Origin: an uncultured Prevotellaceae bacterium
Lineage (GTDB): Bacteria > Bacteroidota > Bacteroidia > Bacteroidales > Bacteroidaceae
Reading direction: 5' to 3'
DNA length: 64,000 nt
NCBI GenBank assembly: GCA_947168395.1
Contig: CAMVLT010000007.1
Location: 57,269 to 121,268 of the forward strand
This document shows positions 52,304 to 61,294 of this stretch, in pieces. The position numbers and the translations under genes were made by a program. The number at the start of each line of letters is the position of its first letter. The first letter of the stretch is position 1. The notes below the pieces were generated by a model. It was not told the origin of the DNA, ran no database searches, and saw only the letters and a list, made by a program, of their open reading frames with translations.

Positions 52304-53491
52304 ATGGCATTCAGAGCAGGTAACAAGGCAAGAAAGACGGAGTCCGTCCAGGATACTGTGGAAAGAATAGATCCTCCTTCGATTGATGAAGTAATAGAAG
52401 AATTCCATCATGTTGTTGGTGAATACACTCATGATATCCGTCAAAGCATTAGGGATAGGGTTAATGCAGCCGTACTCTTATATATAGTTGAAGTATGTAA
52501 AGAGAACAATAATTCTTATAGGGGTACTCCATATTGGGATACTTTTGTCGATATGACAGAAAAATTAACCAATAATGATATATTAAATGCTACTAAAAAT
52601 AAGAACAATAATTCTTATGGGGGTACTCCATATTGGAATACTCTTGTCGATAAGATAAAGGATATGGAGAACATCAATGAATCTATTCTCCCTCTTCTTA
52701 AGCACAAACCTAACTATTGCTTCAATCCTATCATTCGCAAAATATTTGCGGGTGATATCACTGATTTTGTTGCCTATCCGTATCCTGTGAATTGTGGATT
52801 GGAATTGAATCCAGACGAAAAGAAACTACTTATTGATATCAACAACTTTAAGTGCTCTTTCATGGAAGAGACTATGAGCAATCTGTATCTCACCACTAAA
52901 ATTATCTTGAGCAATTTAGAACCTGATGTCATACAGGACAAATTGGGATTCTATACAAAAAGAAAATTCGATATCGTAGAACCTGAGGTGTGGCTATTAC
53001 CAGAAGAAATTGGCAAAGCAGCTGAAAGCTTGGAATGTAAAAGGAAATATGTTCTGGCCAAAGTGTATATTCACGAAATGATGCATCGCTATTTTGATAT
53101 GCATCCAGAATTGCCTTTCAAGAGTTCTATCAAAGAGATTGAGGAACCAATAGCAGAACTCGCCACAATCGAGTTTTGTGAGGAATTCTGTAACAAACAC
53201 AAAGAATATAGTAAATTGGTAGATGTGGCGAAAGAGCAAATCAAAGATCTTAAAGCCACTGACGACAATTACTTTTATGCACTTGGGGCAGACTTGTATG
53301 AGTTATACGATGAAGAAAAAAGGCGATCTCTCATTGACATTTATCGTCATGTGTGCATGATGCTACATATGCAAAATACAGAAGTGGCAAACTACCTTAG
53401 TTTTGTTAGAAAATCTAAAAATATAATTGCATATAAGGAGGGTAATAAAGATGTTACAAATAAAATCTGCGACTTATTACTCAATTGTTAG
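52304..53491 (+). CDS. Uncharacterised protein with HExxH zinc-peptidase-like motif
   Basis: VYIHEMMHRYF..EEPIAELATIEFCEEF; contains a 33-codon tandem duplication. Confidence 0.7.
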   Translation: MAFRAGNKARKTESVQDTVERIDPPSIDEVIEEFHHVVGEYTHDIRQSIRDRVNAAVLLYIVEVCKENNNSYRGTPYWDTFVDMTEKLTNNDILNATKNKNNNSYGGTPYWNTLVDKIKDMENINESILPLLKHKPNYCFNPIIRKIFAGDITDFVAYPYPVNCGLELNPDEKKLLIDINNFKCSFMEETMSNLYLTTKIILSNLEPDVIQDKLGFYTKRKFDIVEPEVWLLPEEIGKAAESLECKRKYVLAKVYIHEMMHRYFDMHPELPFKSSIKEIEEPIAELATIEFCEEFCNKHKEYSKLVDVAKEQIKDLKATDDNYFYALGADLYELYDEEKRRSLIDIYRHVCMMLHMQNTEVANYLSFVRKSKNIIAYKEGNKDVTNKICDLLLNC

Positions 53492-53526
53492 ATATTATTT
53501 ACAATGAACTTAAAAATGGTGTTATT

Positions 53527-54621
53527 ATGAAAACATTATTGAGAAATTTCCGTAATTGGGCTATTAAGAATGGATTATCCAGTGGCTCTGCATCCAGTTA
53601 TTGTACCTATTTAAGGAAGTTGGATGCCATCAGTCCTTTTGCTAAGTTTGGGCATTACCTTCAAATCATTGCTGATTTCTTGAACGACAAGAATCGTAAT
53701 GATGGAGACAGCTTGTATGCATTGTCTATCTGCGACAGAATGCTACAGGTAATTGGAACTAAGCTTGTCAGTCCAGCGCCTTGTTTGAACAAACCAGACC
53801 TGCTAAACGGTCGTTCTGCCTTACGTCTGTTATTAGAATATCTATATCGTATTGCCTTGTGTAGTTCAGGTTCTGTGCTTGATAATGTTAGGAAGACGTT
53901 CAACAAACAAAATCTTCACAAGATTGATGGCATGGATAGTCTCATTGCACATTTTGGAGTGAACAATTTTGTGAGAATAGCTATTGAATCGTCATACTTC
54001 TTTGATATTGATATCAAGATGGACAGGAATCAGGTCTTAACAAACTTATTTAATAATAGGGATGCAATACCTGCCCGTGCAACAACTAAAGGCGAAATAA
54101 ATCCTGATTATAGTCATGTCTTTCAAAACAACGGTTGGTGGTATTGTGAGAATGGGACTCCCCTTTTCCCTATTGACATTGACCCCGATGGAAACAAATT
54201 CGTGCGTCAACTTATAAATAGCTATACTGGCTACACCATAGGACAAGGTAAAGGTTCTATTTTCCAAAACTATATTATATCACATATTTGGGGACGCGCC
54301 TATGATCCTCGCTTTTTTACCAGTTTCTGGAATATCGTGCTTATTCCTGCATGGGCAAATAGCCTGATGGATAAAATGGCTCCACAAGGTAGCGTCGCCT
54401 CAAAACTAAAAGCAACCTTTATGGCAATATGCTGGCAATACTATCAATTAGCAAGCTGTTCACATTGGGGAGCACTGCAAATGGGAAGTCATATTCCGCA
54501 GGTTGTAAATCCACAGGATGTTGTTCATGGTGAGTATACAATCAATGTGATACAACGTAAGCCTGCGAATATGCATCCAAGCATAGTTGCTCCCATTATA
54601 CAAGTTTCTGTAACCGTATAA
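53527..54621 (+). CDS. Uncharacterised protein: integrase-SAM-like N-terminus, HNH-like C-terminal region
   Basis: FRNWAIKNGLSSGSASSYCTYLRKLD; YIISHIWGRAYDPRFFTSFWNIVLIPAWANSLMDK. Confidence 0.6.
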   Translation: MKTLLRNFRNWAIKNGLSSGSASSYCTYLRKLDAISPFAKFGHYLQIIADFLNDKNRNDGDSLYALSICDRMLQVIGTKLVSPAPCLNKPDLLNGRSALRLLLEYLYRIALCSSGSVLDNVRKTFNKQNLHKIDGMDSLIAHFGVNNFVRIAIESSYFFDIDIKMDRNQVLTNLFNNRDAIPARATTKGEINPDYSHVFQNNGWWYCENGTPLFPIDIDPDGNKFVRQLINSYTGYTIGQGKGSIFQNYIISHIWGRAYDPRFFTSFWNIVLIPAWANSLMDKMAPQGSVASKLKATFMAICWQYYQLASCSHWGALQMGSHIPQVVNPQDVVHGEYTINVIQRKPANMHPSIVAPIIQVSVTV

Positions 54622-54626
54622 TAGTA

Positions 54627-54668
54627 AATCGAACTCTGACTGGGCAGTGCCTCAGTCAGAGTTCGATT
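54627..54668. terminator. Bidirectional hairpin between convergent island operons (16-bp perfect stem)
   Basis: AATCGAACTCTGACTG / CAGTCAGAGTTCGATT; right arm overlaps the 3' end of the minus-strand gene. Confidence 0.8.
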
Positions 54669-55285
54669 ATGCTGCATGGTGTTCCTTCGTTGATGCACAC
54701 CCAGATGACATCACCGCTATCGTAGGCATAGTAAAGTTCTGGGGTAACAATTGATGCGTCAGGAACCACAACAATAGTGACTGTCGTTTTTGTTGTGCGC
54801 CACTCAAGGGTTTCTCCATAAGTGAGTGGCTTTACACCTTCTTTCGTCAGCATCGAAGGGGAGTAATCGGCTATTTCCTCTAACGGGAATACATCAAGAG
54901 AACCTTGGTCGGCGTACGTGGGAATTAACTGTATGCGACTGAAATGGCAAGAAGAGTCTTCCATGATGTCGAACAAAGCCATCAAGAAATCCCCCAACAC
55001 AGTAGCAGAATCATTCCCTGCAACTACGCTTAGCGTAGGATGGAAATGACGACTTGTAGATTTGTAACGCAAAATGTCTTCTCCACGGGCTACACTATGG
55101 TAGTCAATACGGCGACCTGAGTCTTGTCGTGCCTGCTGACCCCGCTCTTCTATCAAGTCTTGCAGTTGTGATTTGAATGAGTCAGAGTTCAATGATACTA
55201 CATAGCATTCCTTCTTTGACGAGACAACATCACCGCTATTATCGTAAGCATGGAGTATGCCAACGGCTGTCTTCTTTTCGCTCAT
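54656..55285 (-). CDS. Uncharacterised island protein
   Basis: 209-aa ORF; start codon directly abuts the upstream stop codon. Confidence 0.65.
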   Translation of the reverse strand: MSEKKTAVGILHAYDNSGDVVSSKKECYVVSLNSDSFKSQLQDLIEERGQQARQDSGRRIDYHSVARGEDILRYKSTSRHFHPTLSVVAGNDSATVLGDFLMALFDIMEDSSCHFSRIQLIPTYADQGSLDVFPLEEIADYSPSMLTKEGVKPLTYGETLEWRTTKTTVTIVVVPDASIVTPELYYAYDSGDVIWVCINEGTPCSIIEL

Positions 55286-56464
55286 TTAATAATATTCTTT
55301 GAGTACGCCAGAGTAATTCTCAGGGATGTTCTGATACATTTTGGAATATCTGATAAGAAAATTAGATGGAGAACCATCATCCAAGGTCTCACGAATTTGT
55401 CTTATAACATCATCCAAAATTTTTAAATGTTCAGCACTAAGAGGAGTCCAACCACTTTCTTCTGACGAAGCTCCATCAAAAGCCATATACTCAAATGTGT
55501 CATTCTCTGTTAACCTAATCCTACTTATCGAGACATTGGCATAATCATCCTTATCGTAAAAGCTAAAGGATTCATCATTTATTTCTTCAATATGGATATC
55601 TGGATTTATAGGGCCTATCTCCTCAGGGAAACGGCGATCATTAGAAATTGTATACCAAGACTCAAAAACACCGTTAGGTTTAAGATATTTGAACAAAATT
55701 TGATTTAAGCCAAGTATTTTCATGGTAGAGACAATATTAGAAAGCGCAAAACCTTTTATTCTTTCCTGTGATTGTTTCAATTCTGACTCAAGACTTCCAA
55801 TTAGATTCTTTAATAGATAAATTCTTTCTTGCAAGTCTTTTTCTGTAGTGGTTATTTGGTGCTCTTTTAATAAAGATAATTGTTTATCATCCACCCTATA
55901 TGGGTTTTCATTGGGTGTTTCTTCTGAAGCAGAAGAAACCAACTTGATAGGAATACGGTTATATCCAACCAAATTAATAGAAAACTTGGTATAACACTCA
56001 AAGTCAATACTGTCAAGTTCACTATTATCAAGTTTGCTTTTAGCTATTTCTTTTGCAAGATTCAAAGCTTTTTGTTGGTCTTCAAAATACACTAGTCCAT
56101 TTTCTGTTCCAACGAAGTACCTTTTGTAATACTTTCCTTCTGCATCGTTGGTATAGAATTGTCCGTTATCATCATCCACTCCCCATATCATATAAGGAGT
56201 TGCACCTTCTTCAAAGATGGGAGAGATTATTTTTTCAATACCGATATTCCAATTACCAAAGAAGTCAAGAGATTTGTACGAAAAGATCCATAATTCTTCA
56301 TCACTATCGAATGAAGAATCATACTCTAAGCCATTTTCCTTTGCCAATTTTTCTGCCTTTCCATTAATACGTTCAAGAACAGAATGTTCCCCCAGCACAT
56401 GTGCTTCGAAGATGTAGCTGAACATGTCGTCATTTTGTTTAAAAAGAAGTTTCATATTGCACAA
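55286..56464 (-). CDS. Uncharacterised island protein with central coiled-coil-like segment
   Basis: 392-aa ORF; KDLQERIYLLKNLIGSLESELKQSQERIKG. Confidence 0.65.
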   Translation of the reverse strand: MCNMKLLFKQNDDMFSYIFEAHVLGEHSVLERINGKAEKLAKENGLEYDSSFDSDEELWIFSYKSLDFFGNWNIGIEKIISPIFEEGATPYMIWGVDDDNGQFYTNDAEGKYYKRYFVGTENGLVYFEDQQKALNLAKEIAKSKLDNSELDSIDFECYTKFSINLVGYNRIPIKLVSSASEETPNENPYRVDDKQLSLLKEHQITTTEKDLQERIYLLKNLIGSLESELKQSQERIKGFALSNIVSTMKILGLNQILFKYLKPNGVFESWYTISNDRRFPEEIGPINPDIHIEEINDESFSFYDKDDYANVSISRIRLTENDTFEYMAFDGASSEESGWTPLSAEHLKILDDVIRQIRETLDDGSPSNFLIRYSKMYQNIPENYSGVLKEYY

Positions 56465-56475
56465 ATTTATAAATG

Positions 56476-57012
56476 TTATTTTCTGTGTTCTTCTGTTTTA
56501 TGGGAATCCCGTGAGTCTTCTTTTATAGGAGAAGCGCTGTATTCCAGCACAAATTGCATAAAGGCCAATGCAGATAGTTCCCCTTCGTAGGGACCTATCA
56601 GACAATGCGCTCTTCCCCACCTAAGTTCTGCAACTTTACAGAAAAATGGCGGTCTTCCATCGGAAGCCATTTCCAGCGTATAGTATACCAATGGCTTACC
56701 TTTGTATTTGACCGCCATACCATAGTAGGCTTGCGGCTCCTTTATGGGTAATGGGAACTCATAGAACGCATACTTCAGATTAAGCGACGTATAGTAAGTT
56801 ACTGATACGGCCTCCCAATCAATCACCAGGTCTTTGTCACTCTCCATCATTTCATGGATGCTCGACAACCTGAACTTCTCGTCTGGGTCATACGCTGGCG
56901 ACTCATCAAACAGGTAGGCAGGAATCTTCATGAATTCCAGGATATACTGAGAATCAGAACGCCGTTCTTCCCGTTCTTGAGCCATCAACTTCTCTAATTT
57001 CTTTTCGCTCAT
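56476..57012 (-). CDS. Uncharacterised protein, paralog of 51682-52197
   Basis: NLKYAFYEFPLP..AYYGM..YYTL..PYEGE; start at MSEKKLEKL. Confidence 0.72.
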   Translation of the reverse strand: MSEKKLEKLMAQEREERRSDSQYILEFMKIPAYLFDESPAYDPDEKFRLSSIHEMMESDKDLVIDWEAVSVTYYTSLNLKYAFYEFPLPIKEPQAYYGMAVKYKGKPLVYYTLEMASDGRPPFFCKVAELRWGRAHCLIGPYEGELSALAFMQFVLEYSASPIKEDSRDSHKTEEHRK

Positions 57013-57031
57013 ATTACTTACGATAGTCTTT

Positions 57032-58030
57032 TCATACTTTATCATATTTTCCTTCTTCCATACGACATTGAGTGAGGTCTTTATGTTTATGGCCAATATC
57101 AAATTCAGAGAATTTAATGTCTTTTTCATCAAGGTTGATCAAGTAGCGAGACGGCTTATTGTCAGCCTTTCTACTTCCCTTGTTCCCTGGAGTCTGTTCT
57201 TCTTCCTGAATATCAAACATCACGGAATCTACTCTGCCATTCAGTTTTTCATCTATCATTTTATGAATACGACCTTTTATTCCAGAGAACTGTTTATCAA
57301 AGTTTTCGTATTTCCAATTTTTATCCAGATCAGAGTTTGCCGTATGTTCTAAAATTGGGTTCTTGCAATTCTCTGGGAACATTAAGTCTGCCAACTTCTT
57401 TAACTGTTCGTTGGCAAAAGCATTATTTATTTCATTGTCTGGACACCAGATGTCTCTCTTGGTCATCAGTTGACGAGGATGCAGCAAGAACCACATATAA
57501 ATAAGTTGGTCTATTTTATATCTGAAAGAGAGAGGCACATGCTCGCCATTAATGACGAGCTCGATTTGATACGGGCCATGGTTATTCGGGCTTGATGTCC
57601 ATTTCTTATCGTAGCTAATCATTATTTCTGCAGTTACAACTTCATCTGAAAGCTCAGTAATACATGTTTGTTGGCCAAGTTGTTTGGTAAGGTATATTAT
57701 GAGTTTGTTCTTTGTTTCAGAAGTCAATCTGTTGTTAAGGAAGTTATTAAGAACGTCATAACTGGCATTTCGCTGCACCAGTTCTCTCAATTTATTCAGA
57801 CTATCTCTTTTAGACTGACGAAGTGAATCCATCCCCATAACAACCATACCTAAGCCGAAATCTTTGTTTCGACTTTTTGTACAATGATTATTATTTTGCA
57901 AGAGACTATTGAAAAGTCTATCCCGTTCTTCAGCCATTTTATCACTATTTTGCAACATTTCTGCTAATTCAACGTCATGCTCAGTAACCAGCCCGCGGAG
58001 TGTTTCGATAAGCCTTTCTTCCATTATCAT
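57032..58030 (-). CDS. Uncharacterised island protein (possible DNA-binding region)
   Basis: MIMEERLIETLRGLVTEHDVELAEML; ORF-track start 58183 lies upstream of the promoter-like repeat, so ATG 58030 preferred. Confidence 0.65.
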   Translation of the reverse strand: MIMEERLIETLRGLVTEHDVELAEMLQNSDKMAEERDRLFNSLLQNNNHCTKSRNKDFGLGMVVMGMDSLRQSKRDSLNKLRELVQRNASYDVLNNFLNNRLTSETKNKLIIYLTKQLGQQTCITELSDEVVTAEIMISYDKKWTSSPNNHGPYQIELVINGEHVPLSFRYKIDQLIYMWFLLHPRQLMTKRDIWCPDNEINNAFANEQLKKLADLMFPENCKNPILEHTANSDLDKNWKYENFDKQFSGIKGRIHKMIDEKLNGRVDSVMFDIQEEEQTPGNKGSRKADNKPSRYLINLDEKDIKFSEFDIGHKHKDLTQCRMEEGKYDKV

Positions 58031-58039
58031 AAGTTTTAA

Positions 58040-58071
58040 GTTGCCACAAAAGTACGATATTTTGTGGCAAC
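58040..58071 (-). promoter_or_regulatory. Inverted repeat overlapping -7 box (TACTTTTG on minus)
   Basis: GTTGCCACAAAA-GTACGATA-TTTTGTGGCAAC; 12-bp perfect arms. Confidence 0.7.
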
Positions 58072-58092
58072 TTCCAAACTTATTAACTTCTT

Positions 58093-58215
58093 TTATCCAA
58101 ATAAATTGTCGTTTGAGAAGATATCCGCGATGAAACCGAATATGGAGCCCAAAACCATGAAAATCAGGCGGAACACCGCCCAAACGACAAAAAGTATAAG
58201 CATTAATGTAATCAT
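58093..58215 (-). CDS. 40-aa membrane peptide
   Basis: MITLMLILFVVWAVFRLIFMVLGSIFGFIADIFSNDNLFG; 22 bp downstream of AAA+ gene in same operon. Confidence 0.6.
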   Translation of the reverse strand: MITLMLILFVVWAVFRLIFMVLGSIFGFIADIFSNDNLFG

Positions 58216-58236
58216 AACAATAACCGAATTAAAAGA

Positions 58237-59967
58237 TTAAAAACCAATATGACTACCCGTCTTCGCGAGACTCTCTTGCTGACAGATTTTTTTCAGATTG
58301 TCCACCGACGCGGATTGTTCACCATAAAGCGCAGTTTCAACAGTCAGACGTCTGGCCACATTCTGTATCTGTGCGCCACTGAAGTTGTAGAACTGGGCTA
58401 ACTCGTCAGTAGTGGTTACGTCAAGTTTTGGCAGCATGGCGTGCCATATAGACTTGCGCGTTTTAAGATCGGGCTGCTCGAAGTTTACCTTATACAGGAA
58501 ACGGCGTTCGAAAGCACGGTCGAAGTTGCTGGTCAGATTGGTGGTCGCAATGAGGATGCCCTCAAAGCGTTCCATCTCTTCAAGGATGATGTTCTGGATG
58601 GCATTCTCCATCTTGTCGATAGAATACTGCACATTCTCCAATCGGCGTCCAAAGATGGCATCAGCCTCGTTGAACAGCAGAATAGGAGTGTCGTCAAAGG
58701 GATTCAACTCACTATATCTCTTGAAGATCGCTTTTACCTGTTTCTCACTCTCACCTACATACTGGTCACGGAGTTGGGAGAGGTCCACCTTCATCACATC
58801 GCGATGGGTCTGGAAGGCCAACTGATAAACGGTCTCCGTCTTGCCTGTTCCTGGTGCGCCATAGAACAGACAAGTAAACCCCTTTGGCATGTTCTGATCC
58901 TCAAGCCGTTTGCAGATGCTGTAATAATTGTCACTATTAATGAGCTGACCCAGACGGTCTATCTCCTTCTTAGTACACTCGTTGTAGAACATGGGGCGAG
59001 GCTTGATGGACTTATACTGTACGACATCACGAAGAGTCTTCGTCCTAAATTTGATGTCAAACAAGTCGAAAAGCAAACTCTCCTGTATCTTACGAGAAAG
59101 GCAGAAAGAATCCTGCGAGCGGAGGCCGTCTTCATAGCCCTGCTCCACAATTCCATTTTTCCGCAGTTCTCCCCAGCCATGAACAAGGTCACAAGCGATG
59201 ATGCTGAATCCCGCACTTTCGGGAATCAGCTCTTCGAGTATGCTCAGTGACACATTCTCCTTGTATTCAGCGATGTGATAAGCGGCCAGGATAATGACGA
59301 TTGTCTCGTCAGTCTCGTTCAACTTCAGTTCCCGTAACTTCTGGACAAAGTTGGTGGTGGGATTGCAATTCATGAGGTTGTGCAGTTCCTCGACCATCTC
59401 TTGGTAGCCAATCTCTTTTTCTTTGCGCTGACGCAAATAGGTCATCATCTCAAACATCAGTTGCCTGGCCGAAAGATTCTCCTTCTTCGCTGGTACAAAA
59501 TGCTTGTTCTCCTTAAAAGCGTCTATCGCTTCCTTGGAAATACGATAAGCCTTATAGCCTCCTCTGAGTGATGCGATGAGCAGGTGGTTCTTGACGAGTT
59601 GGTCAAGATCGTTAGAATAGCGTAGGATAGTGATGTTGCGGCAATCCAACAACTCTGACAGATCCTCGATAAAGGTATAGTCCTTAAGGCTCTCATTCAA
59701 GACAAGAGCGAGGAAGAGCGCCTGTTTTTCCGTGATCTGTTGCAGCTCTGCGACATACTTCAGATAAGGCTGCGCTTTCTTGAGTGCAGTCTTGCTGAGG
59801 CCTGATCCGTCCATAATCTGGACAATGGCTTCACAGGCGGTGAGCATCGTCAGCTGTTCATTAGGATCAACCAGACAGGCCTTCTTTTTCTTCCTGCCAG
59901 TCTTGGCTGGCTTGTTGTCAGCCTCGTAGTAACCATAATCGTCATCAAAAGGGCTTCTTGTCTCCAT
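58237..59967 (-). CDS. AAA+ ATPase with long N-terminal helical region
   Basis: FYGAPGTGKTETVYQLA; PILLFNEADAIFGRR; IATTNLTSNFDRAFERRFLYKVNFEQP. Confidence 0.85.
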   Translation of the reverse strand: METRSPFDDDYGYYEADNKPAKTGRKKKKACLVDPNEQLTMLTACEAIVQIMDGSGLSKTALKKAQPYLKYVAELQQITEKQALFLALVLNESLKDYTFIEDLSELLDCRNITILRYSNDLDQLVKNHLLIASLRGGYKAYRISKEAIDAFKENKHFVPAKKENLSARQLMFEMMTYLRQRKEKEIGYQEMVEELHNLMNCNPTTNFVQKLRELKLNETDETIVIILAAYHIAEYKENVSLSILEELIPESAGFSIIACDLVHGWGELRKNGIVEQGYEDGLRSQDSFCLSRKIQESLLFDLFDIKFRTKTLRDVVQYKSIKPRPMFYNECTKKEIDRLGQLINSDNYYSICKRLEDQNMPKGFTCLFYGAPGTGKTETVYQLAFQTHRDVMKVDLSQLRDQYVGESEKQVKAIFKRYSELNPFDDTPILLFNEADAIFGRRLENVQYSIDKMENAIQNIILEEMERFEGILIATTNLTSNFDRAFERRFLYKVNFEQPDLKTRKSIWHAMLPKLDVTTTDELAQFYNFSGAQIQNVARRLTVETALYGEQSASVDNLKKICQQESLAKTGSHIGF

Positions 59968-60010
59968 ATTCGTTTTACCTTGATTAATTATACAATTTTT
60001 TCATTTCACA

Positions 60011-60931
60011 TTATGCCGCCACCATGCGTTTGTGTACTGCCTCATATTCCCTCAGTTGTAAAGATGATACTGATGGACGAATGATCTGGGCGGCAAATAC
60101 CAGCTGTTGCTGATTGACAGGAACACGCAGTCGTGCAGCAATCAGAGATGCCTTATTGACGATTGCCTCTAAGTCGGACACAATATAGCCTTCTGTCATA
60201 TCAGCTATTTCTGAATAATTGATACGTTTCCGATAGACATTTTTCAGTCGCAGACGCAGAACGGCCTCACGCATCTCAACATCAGGCATAGGCACATAAA
60301 TCGCCTCATCAAAACGGCCCCTTCGCAGCAAGGCTGGGTCGATGTGTTCAGGCCGGTTGGTGGATCCGATCACAAAGATGCCACGCTCAGAACAGTTATT
60401 GAGTTGGGAAAGCATCTCATTGACTTCCATAGCATACGTCTCCTGAACCATCGATGAGCGTTTGCCAGCGATGGCATCTAACTCGTCGATACACAGAATA
60501 CATGGGGCCAGGCTTTCTGCCAGGTCAAACATCTTACGAATCTTTTCTTGCGTACCATGAATAAAGGTAGAGGCAAGGTCAGAACTTTTCACGAGCATAT
60601 AGTTCATACGTGACTGCTCGGCAAATTTCTCTGCAAGGAATGTCTTGCCACAGCCCGGAGGACCATACAACAGTATGCCGTTGAGCGCATGACCATTATA
60701 CTTTGTCTTGAATACCTCATCTGTGAGTGGGAAAAGCACTTCATGATCGAGTTTAATCTTCAGTTCACTCATACCAGCGACATCCTTAAAGCCGCCAGCA
60801 CCATCTTTTGCTCTTTTCACTACACAAGTAAACTTGTTGTTGTCAACATCAAACGGATCGTCATCGTGCATGATTGTAGATGCGCAGTTCGTTACTACTT
60901 GTTTCTTCTCTGTAGGTTTTCTTTTTTCCAT
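60011..60931 (-). CDS. AAA+ ATPase, FtsH/Cdc48-like
   Basis: DVAGMSELKIKLDHEV; LYGPPGCGKTFLAEKFA; CILCIDELDAIAGKR; GSTNRPEHIDPALLRRGRFDEAIYVPMPD. Confidence 0.88.
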   Translation of the reverse strand: MEKRKPTEKKQVVTNCASTIMHDDDPFDVDNNKFTCVVKRAKDGAGGFKDVAGMSELKIKLDHEVLFPLTDEVFKTKYNGHALNGILLYGPPGCGKTFLAEKFAEQSRMNYMLVKSSDLASTFIHGTQEKIRKMFDLAESLAPCILCIDELDAIAGKRSSMVQETYAMEVNEMLSQLNNCSERGIFVIGSTNRPEHIDPALLRRGRFDEAIYVPMPDVEMREAVLRLRLKNVYRKRINYSEIADMTEGYIVSDLEAIVNKASLIAARLRVPVNQQQLVFAAQIIRPSVSSLQLREYEAVHKRMVAA

Positions 60932-61087
60932 AATCTTTTTTTGGTTTTGGGGTTCAACTTGAATTCGGGGGCAAAGATAGGACAAATTTGTGAAAAAATC
61001 AATTGTATTTCGTCTTTGGTATTGATTTGTAATACGTGTTATTTTTTAGAAAATACTAACCTGTTGATGAGAATTGTAATTCCAAGT

Positions 61088-61129
61088 AAAAAAGAAGCCC
61101 CTAAGTACATTAATTGCGCTTAGAGGCTT
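61088..61129 (-). terminator. Terminator-like hairpin upstream of the AAA+ operon
   Basis: AAGCCCCTAAG / CTTAGAGGCTT with A-run on plus strand (U-run on minus). Confidence 0.6.
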
Positions 61130-61196
61130 AAATATAGTAACAATTCTTTATGAATCTATTGATCTATGCAGGGCTTAGAAATCATATAAGGTTGCA

Positions 61197-61294
61197 TCAG
61201 CTACAGGCATTTTGAAGCCATTATTCTGTATGGCGCTGTATATGTCTTTGCAAGCATAATCTTGTGTATCTTTTCGGCAAAGATACAACTTTTT
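61197..61294 (-). pseudogene. Decayed comM 5' end with promoter; 124-bp internal deletion
   Basis: 39 bp identical to 51348-51386 joined to 60 bp identical to 51510-51569. Confidence 0.92.

Noticed and set aside
58031-58183. N-terminal extension MGGVPPDFHGFGLHIRFHRG of the 57032 gene
   Set aside because: It would run through the promoter inverted repeat and overlap the 40-aa peptide gene in another frame; MIMEERL at 58030 is the more plausible start.
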